Origin: Thecaphora thlaspeos
Lineage: Eukaryota > Basidiomycota > Ustilaginomycetes > Urocystidales > Glomosporiaceae
Assembly: GCA_900291925.1 (NCBI GenBank)
Contig: UWYS01000022.1
Location: forward strand, 186,001 to 250,000
Direction of reading: 5' to 3'
Length of the DNA stretch: 64,000 bases
Part shown: positions 1 to 12,591 of the stretch, one piece after another
Layout of the letters: the number at the start of each line of letters is the position of its first letter
Position numbering within the stretch: position 1 is the stretch's first letter
Notes under the pieces: generated by a model
What the model was told of the DNA's origin: nothing
What the model saw: only the letters and a program-made list of their open reading frames with translations
Database searches by the model: none
Program-made: the position numbers and the translations under genes

Positions 1-3000
1 TAACTGCGTCGGCGACGGTTAATCTACAAGGGCGGCGTGTGGGCAACGCATGTGGGATGGCGAAGGTTCAGCTGCAACGGCAGGGCGAGGACCCTGGCCT
101 GGCAGCTTCCGTTCCGACTCTTGTGTTCGCGCTAACCCTTACGCCTTTCTCTGTCGCTTTCTTTCCGCGTCATCCTCTGCTGCTACTTAGGAAAGCACGG
201 AGGCTCATTCCACCTGTCGAGCCGGAGTCGGAGCGAGCAGGAGATGTCTACGGCCTACATCCGAGCCAGCAGAAGCATGTGTCATGTCCGGACAGGATGT
301 TAGGCGCTTTCAACAAGGCTTCCGGGTGACTGCTTACCCTAGCTCGAAATTCGAAACGGCCCAAGGTGGGCATGAGCAAGCGCCTTGCCAACCATACGGT
401 GTAGAGTAGCGCTGCTCGGCCGATCGCGTTCGGGTTCCATCGTCGTCCTCATCCTCATCTCGGATCTCGAGGAGCTCCAAAAAGGGAAGGGGCGGGACCC
501 TCGAGTCGTCTGTCGGACGAACTGTCTCGTCGCCGGTGCGGCCCATACCGGAGGCAGGACGACCTGCTGATGCGTCAAAGAAAAGAGGCAAAACCACTAC
601 GGTGGTGCTAGGTGTACTTACACAAGAGACACAGAGTCACGCCGGGGAACGTTGTACAAGACGGAGCAGCAAGTCGCCGGTGAGCTCGCAACTCGCTGCC
701 GACAAGCCGCAGTGCTTTGCGTTTACTGCATGTTTCTTTGTTTGCTCGTCCATTGTCGTCGATAAGACGGAGGCGTTGGCGACGCCGTACAGTGCGTAGA
801 AGGCCTATTCAGCCGCTCATGTTTGACCGGCCTGTTGGCGCGGGCCGACGACAAGGGCCGATGCTGCAAGGTCCCCAACGGCATCACCAGCCCATGCCGA
901 ACCGTCTTTACTATACCTTTTCCCCCTCCAGGGCGCTTGACAAGCCGCTAAGGTTGGCGCGCGTTGCCTCGTTTTGAGCCACGGTGCTTCTGAGGACCTC
1001 CTACGGTAAGACTTACATACCTGCACTGCTGCTCCTCTCGCCTCCGCAGCTAATCTGGCCGATGGCAGTGCGCCGTAAGTCAGTACGGCGCTGTGGTACA
1101 TAAGAGTACTCCTTTGCAACTTGCTCAAGTGCATCTCCGCTCGGATGTTTCTTTCCATGGCCAGCTTTTCAGGTCGGAGCGAGGTTCTACTGCCCGACAC
1201 CACCACGATGAGACCCTGATCGTTGCCGGCGAATCATTCTGGTGAGCGGCGAACGGCTTGCAAGACCCTGCTGCCCTGTATCAGAAAGAGACAGGGAGAT
1301 GGAATTCGGAAATCGGCCATCACACTTCTGAGGATCATGACGCTTCTCGCTTGCGAACACGTTTGAGTCGCAGCGACCCACCCACCGCCCGATCGACCAA
1401 CCCGAGGCGACGACGGTCTCATATCTACTGTATGTACTGCGTAAGTACACTGGACAGCCCAGTCTCACGGCTCCCCCACTTTCCCCAAGTAGTCAAGTAA
1501 CGGGTGCTTACAACACAGTACAGTACAGTACCTACACACAGCACGGCGCAGCGCGGCATGGCTTTTTGACTTGCATGGCTTTGAGTCTCATTTGCTTTGC
1601 TGTTTCTCCTCTGTACCCTTTCTCACGCTAGCGGCTCCTCGAGGAATGCGCCGCACCCTACTGCTGTACAGTGTTTCACTGAGATATGCAGTACTGTGCT
1701 TACGGCCAAAATGACGATGGGTTGGCCCCCTTGTTCTGCGTCGAGCCTCTCTTGTCGCCTGGAGTTGGTTGCGGCCAGCTGCCGCCTGTTTCGACCGCTT
1801 GTCTGCCTTCCGTGACGATACCCCCTTCCCCCGGGCGCCCCGCAGATGTCCCTAATACCGGCAACTTATGGCAGCTCGACGAGCGTACGGCAGTCACATA
1901 CATAAGAAGGCAAGTACAGTGAACACAGGCAAACATCGCCGCCTGCTTTCCAGCGTCTCACAAGCTATGTACATGGACGCCCGACCGCGGCCCCGGCTTC
2001 CCGTCTCGTGCGGGTGACCGCGAGCTGCTCTGAGCTTATAAGAAATGCGTCACGTGGCACCGCGGCGTGGACGTCTGGGCGCCAGCGAGCACCCAGCCTG
2101 CCTGCCACTTAGCTAGTCAGCCTCGCGCCGTATCCCCTCCTTTGCTTCCTCCATCTCCTTCCTCTCTCGCCGCTCGACCGCTCGCTTCTTGTCCCACCCT
2201 GTACTCCCTCCCTTGCCGCTCTCGTTGCGGCTCCTCGAGCTCTGAGGCCTTCTCTGCCTCTGCCGCCATACCATGCTATGTCTTCTCCTTGCAGGTGGTC
2301 GGTCGGAGCCGGCACTTCCGTCACCCAGGGGCGAGGCGCGGGTAAGCAAGCCTGTCCCTCTTCTCATTGTTCAAAAAGCTTCTCCGACAGCGGCTTTTGG
2401 TTCTGGGCATGACTACTGTTTGCGGCGACCCTATTAGTCAGCGGGATTCTTGCCTTATCCTCTCATCATAAAGAATATCAATTAGTATGTTATTCGAGGA
2501 TCCACACTGAAATGGGATCACGAAGAATAGGTTCTCTCGAAAACGTCAATGCTGCACCGCTGCACTAGCGAAAGAAGGCCAAGCCATACCCAAGCTGTGC
2601 GGGGGGACTTTCCCTTGTCCTTCCCCATGGCGACGCCGGATCACAGCTGGCCGTATGGTGGTAACTATCGAGTCCAGAGGGAAAGAAGGGTGCGATGGTC
2701 ATTGTCTCGTCAATATGTTTCGGAAGCAGCGATATCATCCATGCGTCGGAGACCTGTGTGTGTACTACATACAACCTTGTATCATCGCAACGATCGCTAT
2801 GGAACTTGAGTACAGAGAGGTTGTAGAAGTGTAAGTCAGGTCCAGATCGAGCGTTGAGCGTTTGCTAGTCTGGGAACCTGCTGCTCCTGGCCAGCACTCC
2901 CACGACGCAACAAGGGATGACGGCGTGCCAGAACGATTCTCCCACATCGGCTTTCGACGTCGAGCGCTACCCATGGAACAGGTACAACAAGGCTCACACC

Positions 3001-6000
3001 GAAACGTGCTCGACAAGCGGATGGATCAACGAGAGGCTTAGCCCGTCAGCTCGTCAGCTCCCCTGGTCGACTGCGGAGAGTTTGTTCCAGCTCCGAAACG
3101 CCCACAGGGAAGCGAAAGTCCGGCTCCGCCGCCGCCGCCGCGATGGGTACATATGTATGTACGTACAGTACTGACAGTACTACATACTACCTCCGCCAGT
3201 GGCGTCGGCCAATCAAACGGCCATTACCATGCCAATTACCCCCTGATCCAAGTAACTCACAGAGATCTGGCCACGGACATATGTTATAGCACACGCCCGC
3301 GCACTCGCACACCGGACTTAGCCCTTTCTTCGAAGAGTTCGCAACGTCGGCAAGCTCCGACAAGATTTGAGGGCGCCAGGCTCGGAACGCGAGCGAGCGA
3401 GACAAGCGCTCTGCCCGGCCTTCGGAGCGGTGTGCTCGGGCCCCTCGCTTGGCGATCCCCTGCTCTGCTGTCGAGCAGTCCGGCATAATCCGCCTAGCTT
3501 CCGACAAAACGTTGCATCGGAGACAGGAAGACATCGGATGAGCTGCGAAAGCACACTACCCGCCGCGAAAAGTCTGAAATGAATGTATGTACATACGTCT
3601 CGCCACTCGCGGGGAGAAACCTTGGACGCGGCGTAGCGAGGCGGCGTACGATGCAGTAGTACGTGCGTACAACGACCCCTCCGCTCCGACCGCCTGCTTC
3701 GAGAGACAAGCCTACCTTATCTACTGTACTTACGAACAGCGCGCTAGCAGCCTCAGGCTACGGTGAGATTGGGCAGGGTGTCCGTATGCCTGGCATCGAG
3801 AAGCTACATATGTATGTACGAGGGTCGTTGAACGGCATCGCTCCGGCCGACGCAGGCGGGCCGACGGCGGCTGAAGACGACATAACCATATTTTTCGGCG
3901 CCGAGTCGGCTTCCCAGACGGAACGCGCCGCCACCTCCGTCCGTCCCCAACTCAGTCACACGTACATACTGTACAGTACCTTATTCCGGGCCCGTGGCCA
4001 TCTCGTTGGGCTCGCCAAAGGGACCGGGCGAATCGACATGCGATGGGCTGATGCATGCAAGGCAAATTCGTAACTCTCTCAAGTGTGACGGTGATTGGGG
4101 GTGTCGCTCGGATTGTGCAAGTGTGAAGGCATGGCTGTTGTTGCCCCGTCTGGCTCGGCGCCCTCGCCGCAAAGACTACCTATGTAGAAAGAATTTCGGC
4201 CGTCGTCGACCGTCTGTCAAGCTCGAAGTGGCCGTCCGACTTTCTATACAGCAGAGATTTGACCGCTTTGACCCGCCACTCTCTTGCTCGTTGAATATTG
4301 CGCGGCAGACTTGCCGTTATCCCGGTGAGAAGCCTGTATCAGACAGGTCGAGTGTCGACTCGGATCGCTATTGAGTCAGTACTGTGCGGTACATAGTAGC
4401 AGTCGATCTGTTGGCGCGGATCCAGGAATGGCCGCGCGTGGGTCTCCTGTACCGCCGCCTCAAAGTGTTCTCGCTACCGAGTCTGAGAGTCCCGTATGTA
4501 TGTACTCTCACGGCCGGTACTAGCCCAGTTTTTTTTTTTCTTATCGCACAATATAGACCGGACAGCCGCCACCGCAAGCAAGCCTGTCGGCGCCAGCAAT
4601 TCCTGGGTCTGTGTTTAAGGTGTTGGTCGCCTTCATCATCATCACCACCCGTGTCCGAGCAGAACAAAAGAAACGGGCGCGCTACCATGGGGGGCCAGGA
4701 CGCCCGTGCCGCCGTGCTCCGTTCCGTCTTGGCTTGGTGGGCACGTCTGTGGCCTCGACATGGATTGACAATGGGAAGAGGCGAGAGCAGGCAAGGGTGC
4801 ACGCCGCATCGGGCGGGCGAGCCGAAGCGCGAGACATGCTGGTCTCTGATGCAAGCACACAAGGTTCGGTGCTGGCGTGCATGCAAGGGTTGGTGGTTGT
4901 CTTGAACTCTTTCATACTACAGTACATAACAATAGCCAAGATGCTTGTGCCCGCCTGCGCGCTTTAACGTTACCCGTTTTTCGGGGTCGCCGCTCTCCGC
5001 CACCAACCGACGTCGCTGTCCTGCGCCGGCAGCTTGCGTGCGGGCTCGCCTCTCGCCTCCGCGGCCTTTTGGGGCTCCCTCGCTCTTCCCGGTCCCTGCT
5101 TCCATCCCACTCGAGCTCTCTCCGCCACCTTCATACAGTACATACACACATCCTACAGTGGTACCCGCACGCATACACACCCTTCCGTGCACCCGGCATC
5201 CGCCACCTCAGTTCGTCGACGTCTGACGGCGGTCCAGCGATGCCGCTTTCCTGGCCCTCTCCGTCCGATCCATCCTCGTGCTATCGCTCCCGTCCCCTTG
5301 GCCCTGGCGTCAGTCTCCTTCTCTCACCTCGCCCGTTCAGCTTGCTACAGTACCTGTTCCCCTCCCTTTTCCTCCTGCGACAGCTCCGCTCCCCTGCTGC
5401 TGCTGCTCCTGCGCGCTCTTGCCCCTGCTCCGGCTCCTGCGCACTTCTGCGTCGAGCCCACCGTTCAGCCCCGCGACCCCCCTCTTCATTCCTCCGGTTG
5501 GGCCCACCCTTGGCGTTCTTGGCTTCCGGCTGTTTCTCTGCAGCACGCGAACTCATCCCTACGCATCTTTTGCCTAGCTCTATCCCGGTCCTCTTTCGGC
5601 AAGCCAGTCCAGTCCTGCCAGACAGGTAGACAAGCGAGGCAAGCACTCACCGCTCGCCATCAGCCTGCTGGCTTGCATCCGGTCCAACAAGCAAACAAAA
5701 CGAACCCATCGCCTTCAGCCACCCCGTCGACCCACCGGACGCTCTGAGATCAACCCTTGCCCTCCTTCCCTCTCCTCTCCTTCCACTCTTGCCGCCTTCT
5801 TCGTTCCGCCGACCCCGACTCCCACCTTTGTCGTCGTCACTTCGTCCGAAGTCGACCACTGCAACCAGTCTTGCTCCCAGTCAACCTCGCCATCTGCCCT
5901 GAGATTGGCAAACAGCACCCCAGCACCATCGATCACGAGCGAAAGTGGACACCCAGCCGCTCATACGCCTCGATCCCACAGTCAGTGCGCTATCGCTCGA

Positions 6001-6046
6001 CTCATCCCGATCTTGAGCATCGTGCCGCCATACGTGCAGTCATCTG

Positions 6047-6061
6047 CCCCCCCCCCCCCCC
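6047..6061 (+). repeat. C15 homopolymer
   Basis: Fifteen consecutive C on the + strand inside the pyrimidine-rich presumed leader of the forkhead gene. It is a likely site of length variation or assembly error. Confidence 0.9.
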
Positions 6062-6690
6062 TCGGACGCTTTTCTCTACATCTCACCAATCAGCCCGTCG
6101 GCCAGCCACAAAGCCGGTCCGTCCGGCCAGGGAGATGAGCGGCAGGCCTGACTGCAACTTGAAAGAGAGGCCCACCTCCTAAACTTCACCTTCTACCAGC
6201 CATCCATTCCCATTTTAGTGTCTAGGCTTCTTGCACTCGTTCGCTGCATCGCCAGAGCCAAGTCCGCCGCTCCACCCTCTCACCACATCATCCATACAAT
6301 TCCTCTCTGCCTTCACTCTACCCGGCGCAGAGTTTTCCAACACATCCCTGCTGGCATCCTCTCTTCGACCGCCGCTTACCACTTGGGATCGGCCGTCAGA
6401 TCACCACTCCCGGTGCGCCAACCCATCTGCACCGGCCCCACTGCGACCAACATTGCTCGTCGTCTCTTTCTCCGCCGTATTGCTCCCGGCTGCGACGGTC
6501 CAAAGTGCTTGGAGAGGACCAGGTGCCGCCCATTTCCTTCCGTCGCTCGTCCGGATTTACCGCCCTCCGACGTCGGGCCGTCTCACGACTGGCTCCTCCG
6601 GATCAGCGCTTCCTGGTCATCTACCCGGCAGAACACTCCTGTCGAGCCTTTCGCAGAAACGCCTTTTCCCCCCTCTTTCTCTCCCTCTCC

Positions 6691-6695
<5 letters not shown>

Positions 6696-6761
<66 letters not shown>
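6696..6761 (+). repeat. (TC)33 dinucleotide microsatellite
   Basis: A perfect TC run of 66 nt, flanked by further CT-rich sequence, about 300 bp upstream of the forkhead start codon. It probably lies in the promoter or 5' leader. Such runs are highly length-variable and can act as pyrimidine-rich promoter elements; function here is inferred only from position. Confidence 0.95.
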
Positions 6762-6765
<4 letters not shown>

Positions 6766-7062
6766 TCTCTGCCACTACCGCCAACCCCCCTTTCCCCGAC
6801 CACCATCACCTTTTGCGCGGCCGCGCGGGCCAGCCTGCTCCACGTCCCCGAGGTGCTCCGTCATTAATCAGAGAACCGCAGTAACCTTCAGATTAAAGCG
6901 ATTTGCTCGGTGGTCAAGGCGCTCCTCTTCGGCACGACGCTCATCGAGGCCGCCGTCTAATCGGGAACAGGTCGCCACTACTCGATGTTGCTCACCGGCC
7001 GCCATTCTTATCAGGAGCCGTTGCCCGCGATCAGAGTGCCTTACGGCCGGAAGCTGAAGACC

Positions 7063-10000
7063 ATGGCGGCTGCCAACAACTTGTCCGGTTCACCACCAGA
7101 CTGGCACTACCCGATCGCCCGCACTACCTCTGGCGCTGCCTTCGACCGATCTCCATCGCTGTACCCTGAACCCTCGCACGCGTTCAGACGGACATCGAGG
7201 GGTGACGAGCCGGTCCAGGACCTACCCACCGAAAGAGGCACCAGTCACCAGCTGGGTGAGTACATCCACTTCCTGAGCGGCTTGGCCTGAGCTTTGCGTC
7301 ACGCTGTGACGGCTGCTGCATCTAACGTCGAAGCAGTGGGCTGGAAGGCAGGCACCCTTGCTGATGCTCGTCTAGATTCGCGCTGACCACGGCCCCTTTC
7401 CCGATTGTTCTGCCGCGATCCCTCTGCGTTGCAACACGACAGAGGCAGGATCGCAGCAGCATGTGAGGCCGCACCAGCTGCGGCAGAAGTCATGGCACCA
7501 TCCCTACCACACAACGGCCCCGCCCCGGACCGTCTCCGGACCGCACAGCGCCGGCGGTACCGGCATCGGCGATTCTGATTTTCTCCGCCATCAGTATCAG
7601 CCTCAGCACCTCCAGCAGCACCATCTAGAAGCAAGAGGCGTCGACGAGGAAGAAAGAAGGCCCTCGCAGTCCTCGGACCAAACATCGCCGCGACCGCTGA
7701 GCAGAGCTCCGAGTAGCTCGGGTGCCGCCTTGCGCGCCTATGAGCAGGCGGGCGATCTGCCGGGCGGAGCCGGTAGCAGCGGCAGTGTCAGGTTCGGCGT
7801 GGCAAGCTCATTTATCGAGGAACGCAAGGCTAGAAACTTCCATCCTTCGAGCTTCCCGCAACCTTCTGCATTCAAACCGGCCCGCACACCATTTAGCGAT
7901 CCGACGCGCAACAGGGGAAGGGCCAGCACGCTCTCTCTTGCGCAGCCCGAGGTCACCCGGCAGAGGGTGACGGCGGTGGGCTACAACAGCATAGGTTCGA
8001 CCCATCCGGCAGGTACAACGGCTGCCTATGGCCACGGTCCAGGGTGGGATGATCATCGCACGCGGCGAGACAGCGCCCGATCCAGCATGACCGAGGCATC
8101 ATCCGCACTCATAGCCACGCCACCCTTTATCGGCAATCAGCAGCAGTCGCCGCTCCTTCTCGCCCCCCTCAGCCCCCGCATGAGCGGCGGGCCGTTCACG
8201 AGGCTCGCTGGTGACCACCCCTTTCCCAGCGGTCGGCCTCCGACCGGATCGCGGAACTCGCGACCGGCCACGCCAGTCTCGCCGCTGAACATGGACGAGC
8301 TTTCCATGGAGGATCGCGCCGCCCCCTCCGGTCTGACCATGTCCGGACCTTATCATCGCATCCCGCAGCACACGTCCGGATCTGGTCACCACGGTCGTTT
8401 GCGTTCGTCAAGCAGCACGATGAGCGTAGCGCCGCATCGTGTCTCTCGACAGGACCCGATGGGGTGGCGTCACGAGGGTGAGGAGGGATCTTCACCAATA
8501 ATCCTTCTGACCGGAAATGACCCGTACTTTCCCGCCGCAGCGCAGCCCAGTGTGCTTACGCATCCACCCCCGCCGCCGGGTCAGCTCTCCAGCCCGATGT
8601 ACCCGCCGCTTCCGCACCAACAGTCGATGATGCAGGCGGACCAGATGCACTCCGGCCACCTCGCCGCGCTGGAGCGCGTCGAGTACGAGCGCCGCCTCCA
8701 GATACAGGCAGCGATGCACGGTGTCGGACGAGGCGACATGTTTGCGCCGGGCGGAGAGCCGCCCCACCGCTCGCTGGGCATGGGGCCGACCGTGGCCAGC
8801 GCAGCTCCGGTGGTCGCGCAACCGCCGATAGACCGGTTCGCCTACAGCCGGCGGCGTAGGAGGCCGCCGTACAGCTACTCGAGCCTGATCGCCCAGGCCA
8901 TCTCGTCTTCGCCCGAAGGCCGCATGACGCTGCGCGAGATCTACACCTGGATCAGCGGCAACTACCCGGGCATGTATCCAATGATGGGCCCTGAATCGCA
9001 GGGGTGGCAGAATACCGTCCGGCACAACTTGTCGCTCAACAAGTCGTTTGTCAAGGTCGCCCGCACCGCCCAAGACATCTACGACAGCTGCTCGTCCGGC
9101 GTCCCGTCGCAGAGCCAAGCCGCCAGGGGCAAGGGCGGATGGTGGACGCTCGACCACTCGGTGGCCGCCTCCCAGCTCGGCAGCAGCTTCCGGACCGCGA
9201 GCGGCGAAGGGATGCATGACGATGCCGTTCTAGGGGGAGTCGCCGGATCGCCGAACGTTGTCATTGGTGATGCCAGCGAGGCCGTCACCGCCGCCACTAC
9301 CACCACCGCTCGAAGGCTCCTCCGCCAGCGCAGCTACTCGGACTCAGTCAAGCGGTCGGGCTCTGGGGCACCACGCAACTCGTCGTCAGCCGCCTCCCCC
9401 TCAACCGCTCCGACCAGCCGCGACGAGTATTCGAGGTACTCGCGCGACGCCCGGCCTTCGTTTGCCGCCTTTGCGCCTCACCACCACCAGCGCGACGACG
9501 GCGCAGCCGTGCGCCGACGTAGCTCAGGCCTCTCGGATCCAACGTCGGCCAGCCGCCACGACAAGATTGGCGGCCGCCATCGCGGGGCGCACGGTCCCGC
9601 CGACGTCTCGATGCCCGAAGGGTCGGTCCCATCGGTCTTGAAGCCACAGCCGCGACCGCCGTCCATGTTTGCGCAGGATGAGGCGCACGACCGCGCCATG
9701 CGACAAAGCCAGATGCAACGGCCCCGTGGCTTCACCACGAGCGCCGCTGAGCCCTCGCCACTCCGCCTCTACTCAATCTCGGCGCAGAGGCAAGACGACA
9801 CCGTCATCGGCGTCCAGCCTGAACCCTCGCACGCGACAGGAACGCCGCTCGCATTCGCCGATCAGCAATCAGACCGTCCCTACGGAGGTTTGTCTGCGCG
9901 GACACTGTCGCTCTCTGCATTCCGCCATGAGAAGGGCATGCAGCGGCCCGCCCACAACTATCCGCAGGATGCAGCGATGGCCGAGGGCCGCTACGACGAT

Positions 10001-10348
10001 GCCCGCCCGTCTTCGTCGTCGTACCATCCGAGCAGCGGGCTCGCCATGCCGCCCATCGACGCGAAGCGTGACGTTGGCGCCCGTCTTCCTCCACAGCTGG
10101 CTCCGGCCGCGAGCTCGAGGGGCAGTGCCAAGTACGAAGAGGATGACGTCGACATGCGCGTCATCGGAGAGGCGGCAGAGAGCCGCACCCCGCCCTTCCG
10201 GATAGCGGGCGCCCCCACTACGCCACGAGCGGACCCTTCGGCGGAGACGACTGGTCCCTTGGTCGGCGACGCCGCGCAAGCGGAAGACGGCGCCGAATCC
10301 CCACACGGATCACGCCGGATGGCCATCAGCGACCTCCTCAACGGCTAG
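7063..10348 (+). CDS. Forkhead (winged-helix) transcription factor
   Basis: Two exons, 7063-7255 and 7443-10348, about 1032 aa. The start ATG has a strong context (GACCATGG); an in-frame ATG at 6985 is an alternative adding 26 aa. The 187-nt intron (donor GTGAGT) contains stops; acceptor 7441-7442 joins the frames, and 7447-7448 would also fit. The forkhead domain is at about residues 538-640: it opens RRPPYSYSSLIAQAI, contains the recognition helix WQNTVRHNLSLNKSF, and ends GKGGWWTLD. About 18 extra residues sit between the VKV strand and GKGGWW, in wing 1. The rest is low-complexity, Ser/Pro/Gln/His-rich and probably disordered, as usual for fungal regulators. The protein ends in RMAISDLLNG, a short hydrophobic motif resembling the ISxLLN ends of some fungal regulators. 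It is presumably a nuclear DNA-binding regulator; I cannot assign it to HCM1, FKH2 or Fox1 subfamilies. Confidence 0.88.
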
Positions 10349-10528
10349 CTGTGCCAAGAACCCCTCCCCCACCAACCGGCCAAGATAGCCGAACAACCCG
10401 CTCCTGCAAGCCTGTAACGCCACCGCTCGACGATATACCCTTCGCGTGATCACCCCCTTTGCTGTCTGCTTGCTTGCATAGCCTCACGGTCGCCTGCGTA
10501 GCCCCTTGTCGTTTGTTCTGCATCGGTG

Positions 10529-10559
<31 letters not shown>

Positions 10560-10776
10560 CGTTGGTTGTCCTTGCAATCAAAAATGGCCTGCATTTGCAC
10601 GACGTCCACGCGCTGTCCCGTCTGTGCGTGATGGATGCAGTTAGAGAGTCCCTCGGATCCTCTGATCTGGCTGGAGGGAGATATGCTCCTAGACGCCAAA
10701 AGGCGTGTCTACTGTACACCCTAGCGTTGCTCGAAAGCTAAATACCAAATAATAATAATAATAAAAATGGAAACAA
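10349..10776. other. 3' flank of the forkhead gene with (CT)13
   Basis: Non-coding. It holds a (CT)13 run at 10529-10554, a short ATA/AAT repeat around 10748-10766, and the T5 run (on the minus strand) that would terminate the adjacent degraded tRNA. No gene is supported. Confidence 0.6.
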
Positions 10777-10876
10777 TAAAGACTACACAAGTTGAACAGG
10801 CGACCTTTCACAGTAGATCCTCCTACATTGTAGAGAAGATGCTAAGCAAACGCTCCACCGACTGAGCTAAACCCCC
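10777..10876 (-). pseudogene. Degraded tRNA-Ala(AGC) copy with intron
   Basis: On the minus strand the 5' half is intact: GGGGGTT acceptor strand, A-box and D-arm TAGCTCAGTCGG, anticodon loop TTAGCA, then an intron of about 27 nt. The T-loop TTCAACT also remains. The 3' half has decayed relative to the intact copy at 18788-18891: the T-stem GCCTG/TGTGT has one mismatch and three wobbles, and the 3' acceptor strand AGTCTTT pairs with GGGGGTT almost wholly by G-U. A minus-strand T5 terminator lies just downstream (10763-10767), so it may still be transcribed. It is probably a pseudogene; a divergent functional tRNA is less likely. Confidence 0.6.
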
Positions 10877-12591
10877 CATCGCATGCGCTGCGCTTCAGCA
10901 ATGTCAAAGATGAACCTTGAAGTCAATCGGAAGACTGCTCACTTGGCGCGAAGGTGGTCCTCGATTGCGTGCCAGGCACTAACGTTAGACGGGAGGGTAA
11001 GCGAGGCTTCTCTCCCCTGCTTCGGATCCCTGATCCCCTCTGTCTTGACCACGGTTCCGATGGGCAAGGATCTGTTTGAATCTGTCAAGGGACCAGTGGA
11101 GAGATGCAGCACCACTCACAGTACGAAAGGGACAAGCTCGGAAAGCCCAGGTTTTAAGACGGATGCAGAGAGAGAAGAGTGGGACTTGTACCGCCAGCCA
11201 CCAACGGCGACCCGCCGTGTGCGGTGCGGGGTTCGGAAGAGAAGACCCCTAACGATGGGGACCAGGTACTCGGATGAAGGTATTCGTGTCGAGGCCGAAG
11301 CAAAAGGGGACAGAGGTAAGTAGGGCGGGCGAGCACATCATCCCTTGTATTGCGGCGTATCCTGGTCTGGCACGCGCTCGAAGCATGTCAAATACCGCCA
11401 ACTCACGTACTCACGCGTCCTTCCTTCGCCATTCCGTCTCGCCGACCGCCCTCCTGGCCTGAAGGCGACATGTGAATGTCCATTCCTCACCTCTGCTCAC
11501 TCTTCCTCTGTCTGCAACGCTCGGTAGTGAGAATGAAGGCGACTAGGGCAAGGAGGAAAGGACCGCACGCAACAATGTCACCATTGTCGACAGATGTCGG
11601 TCCTCGGCTGCAGTCATGAGATGTCACGCAAGTGTGGTCTAGCAGCAACGTCCTCGTCTTGTTACATACAGCCATGGGATCCCAATTCGGGACCTGCTGT
11701 GTCCTTGACAAGAACCGTGGCGATACGCAGTACCCACTCGACCCATGTGTCGTCAAGCTCCGGCAGGCAGGGGTCTTCTGCTGGCCTGCCCGCCCTGCAC
11801 CTGCGCGATGGAGATGGCAGAGCCAATGGGTAGCACAGTACGATACGTCGCGCGAAGGCCTGGAAAGGACTTGCTCTGGCACAGTACCGACCTTCCGAAC
11901 ATGGGACTCCTCGCCATCCTGCCGTAAAGGGGAGGAATGTGTCCATCATCCTGCAGTCTCTATATCCGCATATGGGGACCAGGACAAGACCGGTTCCTGT
12001 CAGCCTACACCATCACGCAATTACTCCTCCTACTTCGTCCTGTTCCATGGTCGGCGCCTTTGCATTGATTCACCCCACCCCGCCCCTGAGATTTCCAGCC
12101 ACAGATATAGTCATCCGAGCGCCGATTAGGCTCGATTCGCAGAACAAAAACCCGTCGAGGTCAGATCTCTTATTGCCACTCCTCGTACGCGTTCCTCGCT
12201 CTCTCTAGTAGCAAGACCCGAAGGAGGGCCGGGACCTTGCCTCACTTTCAGATGAGACCGAGCCGATCCTCTCTCCCTTGACCACACGTTTTGTTCTCGG
12301 AGTTGCATGATTGCAAAGCAATCTATGGATGGTGTGCCTGAATCTCTGTGCAGCGGAAGGGATGCCGACGTCTGCCCTGTCCTGAGTGTGTGTGGCTTCG
12401 ATGGCGAGAACTGAAAAAGGTATATGTAGACACCCTCCCATTCCTGTCGAAGCCGACCCCTGGGACCTATCTCTCAACGACTCGCCGGACTCGACCATCG
12501 TCCCTTGAACCATCTTCCAAAAGGCTCTGCGCTAGCGACGATCACTGCTAGGACCGCCACCTCCGAGATTGTCTTTGCACACCGGTTCGTC
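10877..12591. other. Gene-free region upstream of the urea transporter
   Basis: No convincing gene. Short frames such as 10883-11323 and 11632-12129 on the + strand have no recognisable domain or supporting splice pattern. Two CAGTAC motifs occur near 11837 and 11883. The right end presumably holds the DUR3 promoter. Confidence 0.5.

Larger units (their letters stand above)
1..7062. other. Long gene-free region upstream of the forkhead gene
   Basis: I see no supportable gene in these 7 kb. The open frames are short, overlap on both strands and show no recognisable domain. The first 5.4 kb is rich in GTAC-centred motifs (TACTGTAC, GTACAGTA, TGTATGTAC), described under findings. CCAAT boxes occur at 3209-3213 and 6086-6090, the latter in the good context CACCAATCAG. 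From about 4950 to 6900 the + strand is strongly pyrimidine-rich, with a C15 run and a (TC)33 run, as often seen in promoter and 5' leader sequence of smut-type fungi. The right part is therefore probably promoter and leader of the forkhead gene; the left part is unexplained. Confidence 0.6.

Noticed and set aside
39..329. 96-codon + strand frame at the left edge
   Set aside because: It starts at a GTG, has no domain, and has no visible neighbour support.
4877..6884. Several Pro/Ser/Leu-rich + strand ORFs in the pyrimidine-rich tract
   Set aside because: CT-rich DNA rarely contains stops; overlapping frames are equally open and none has a domain.
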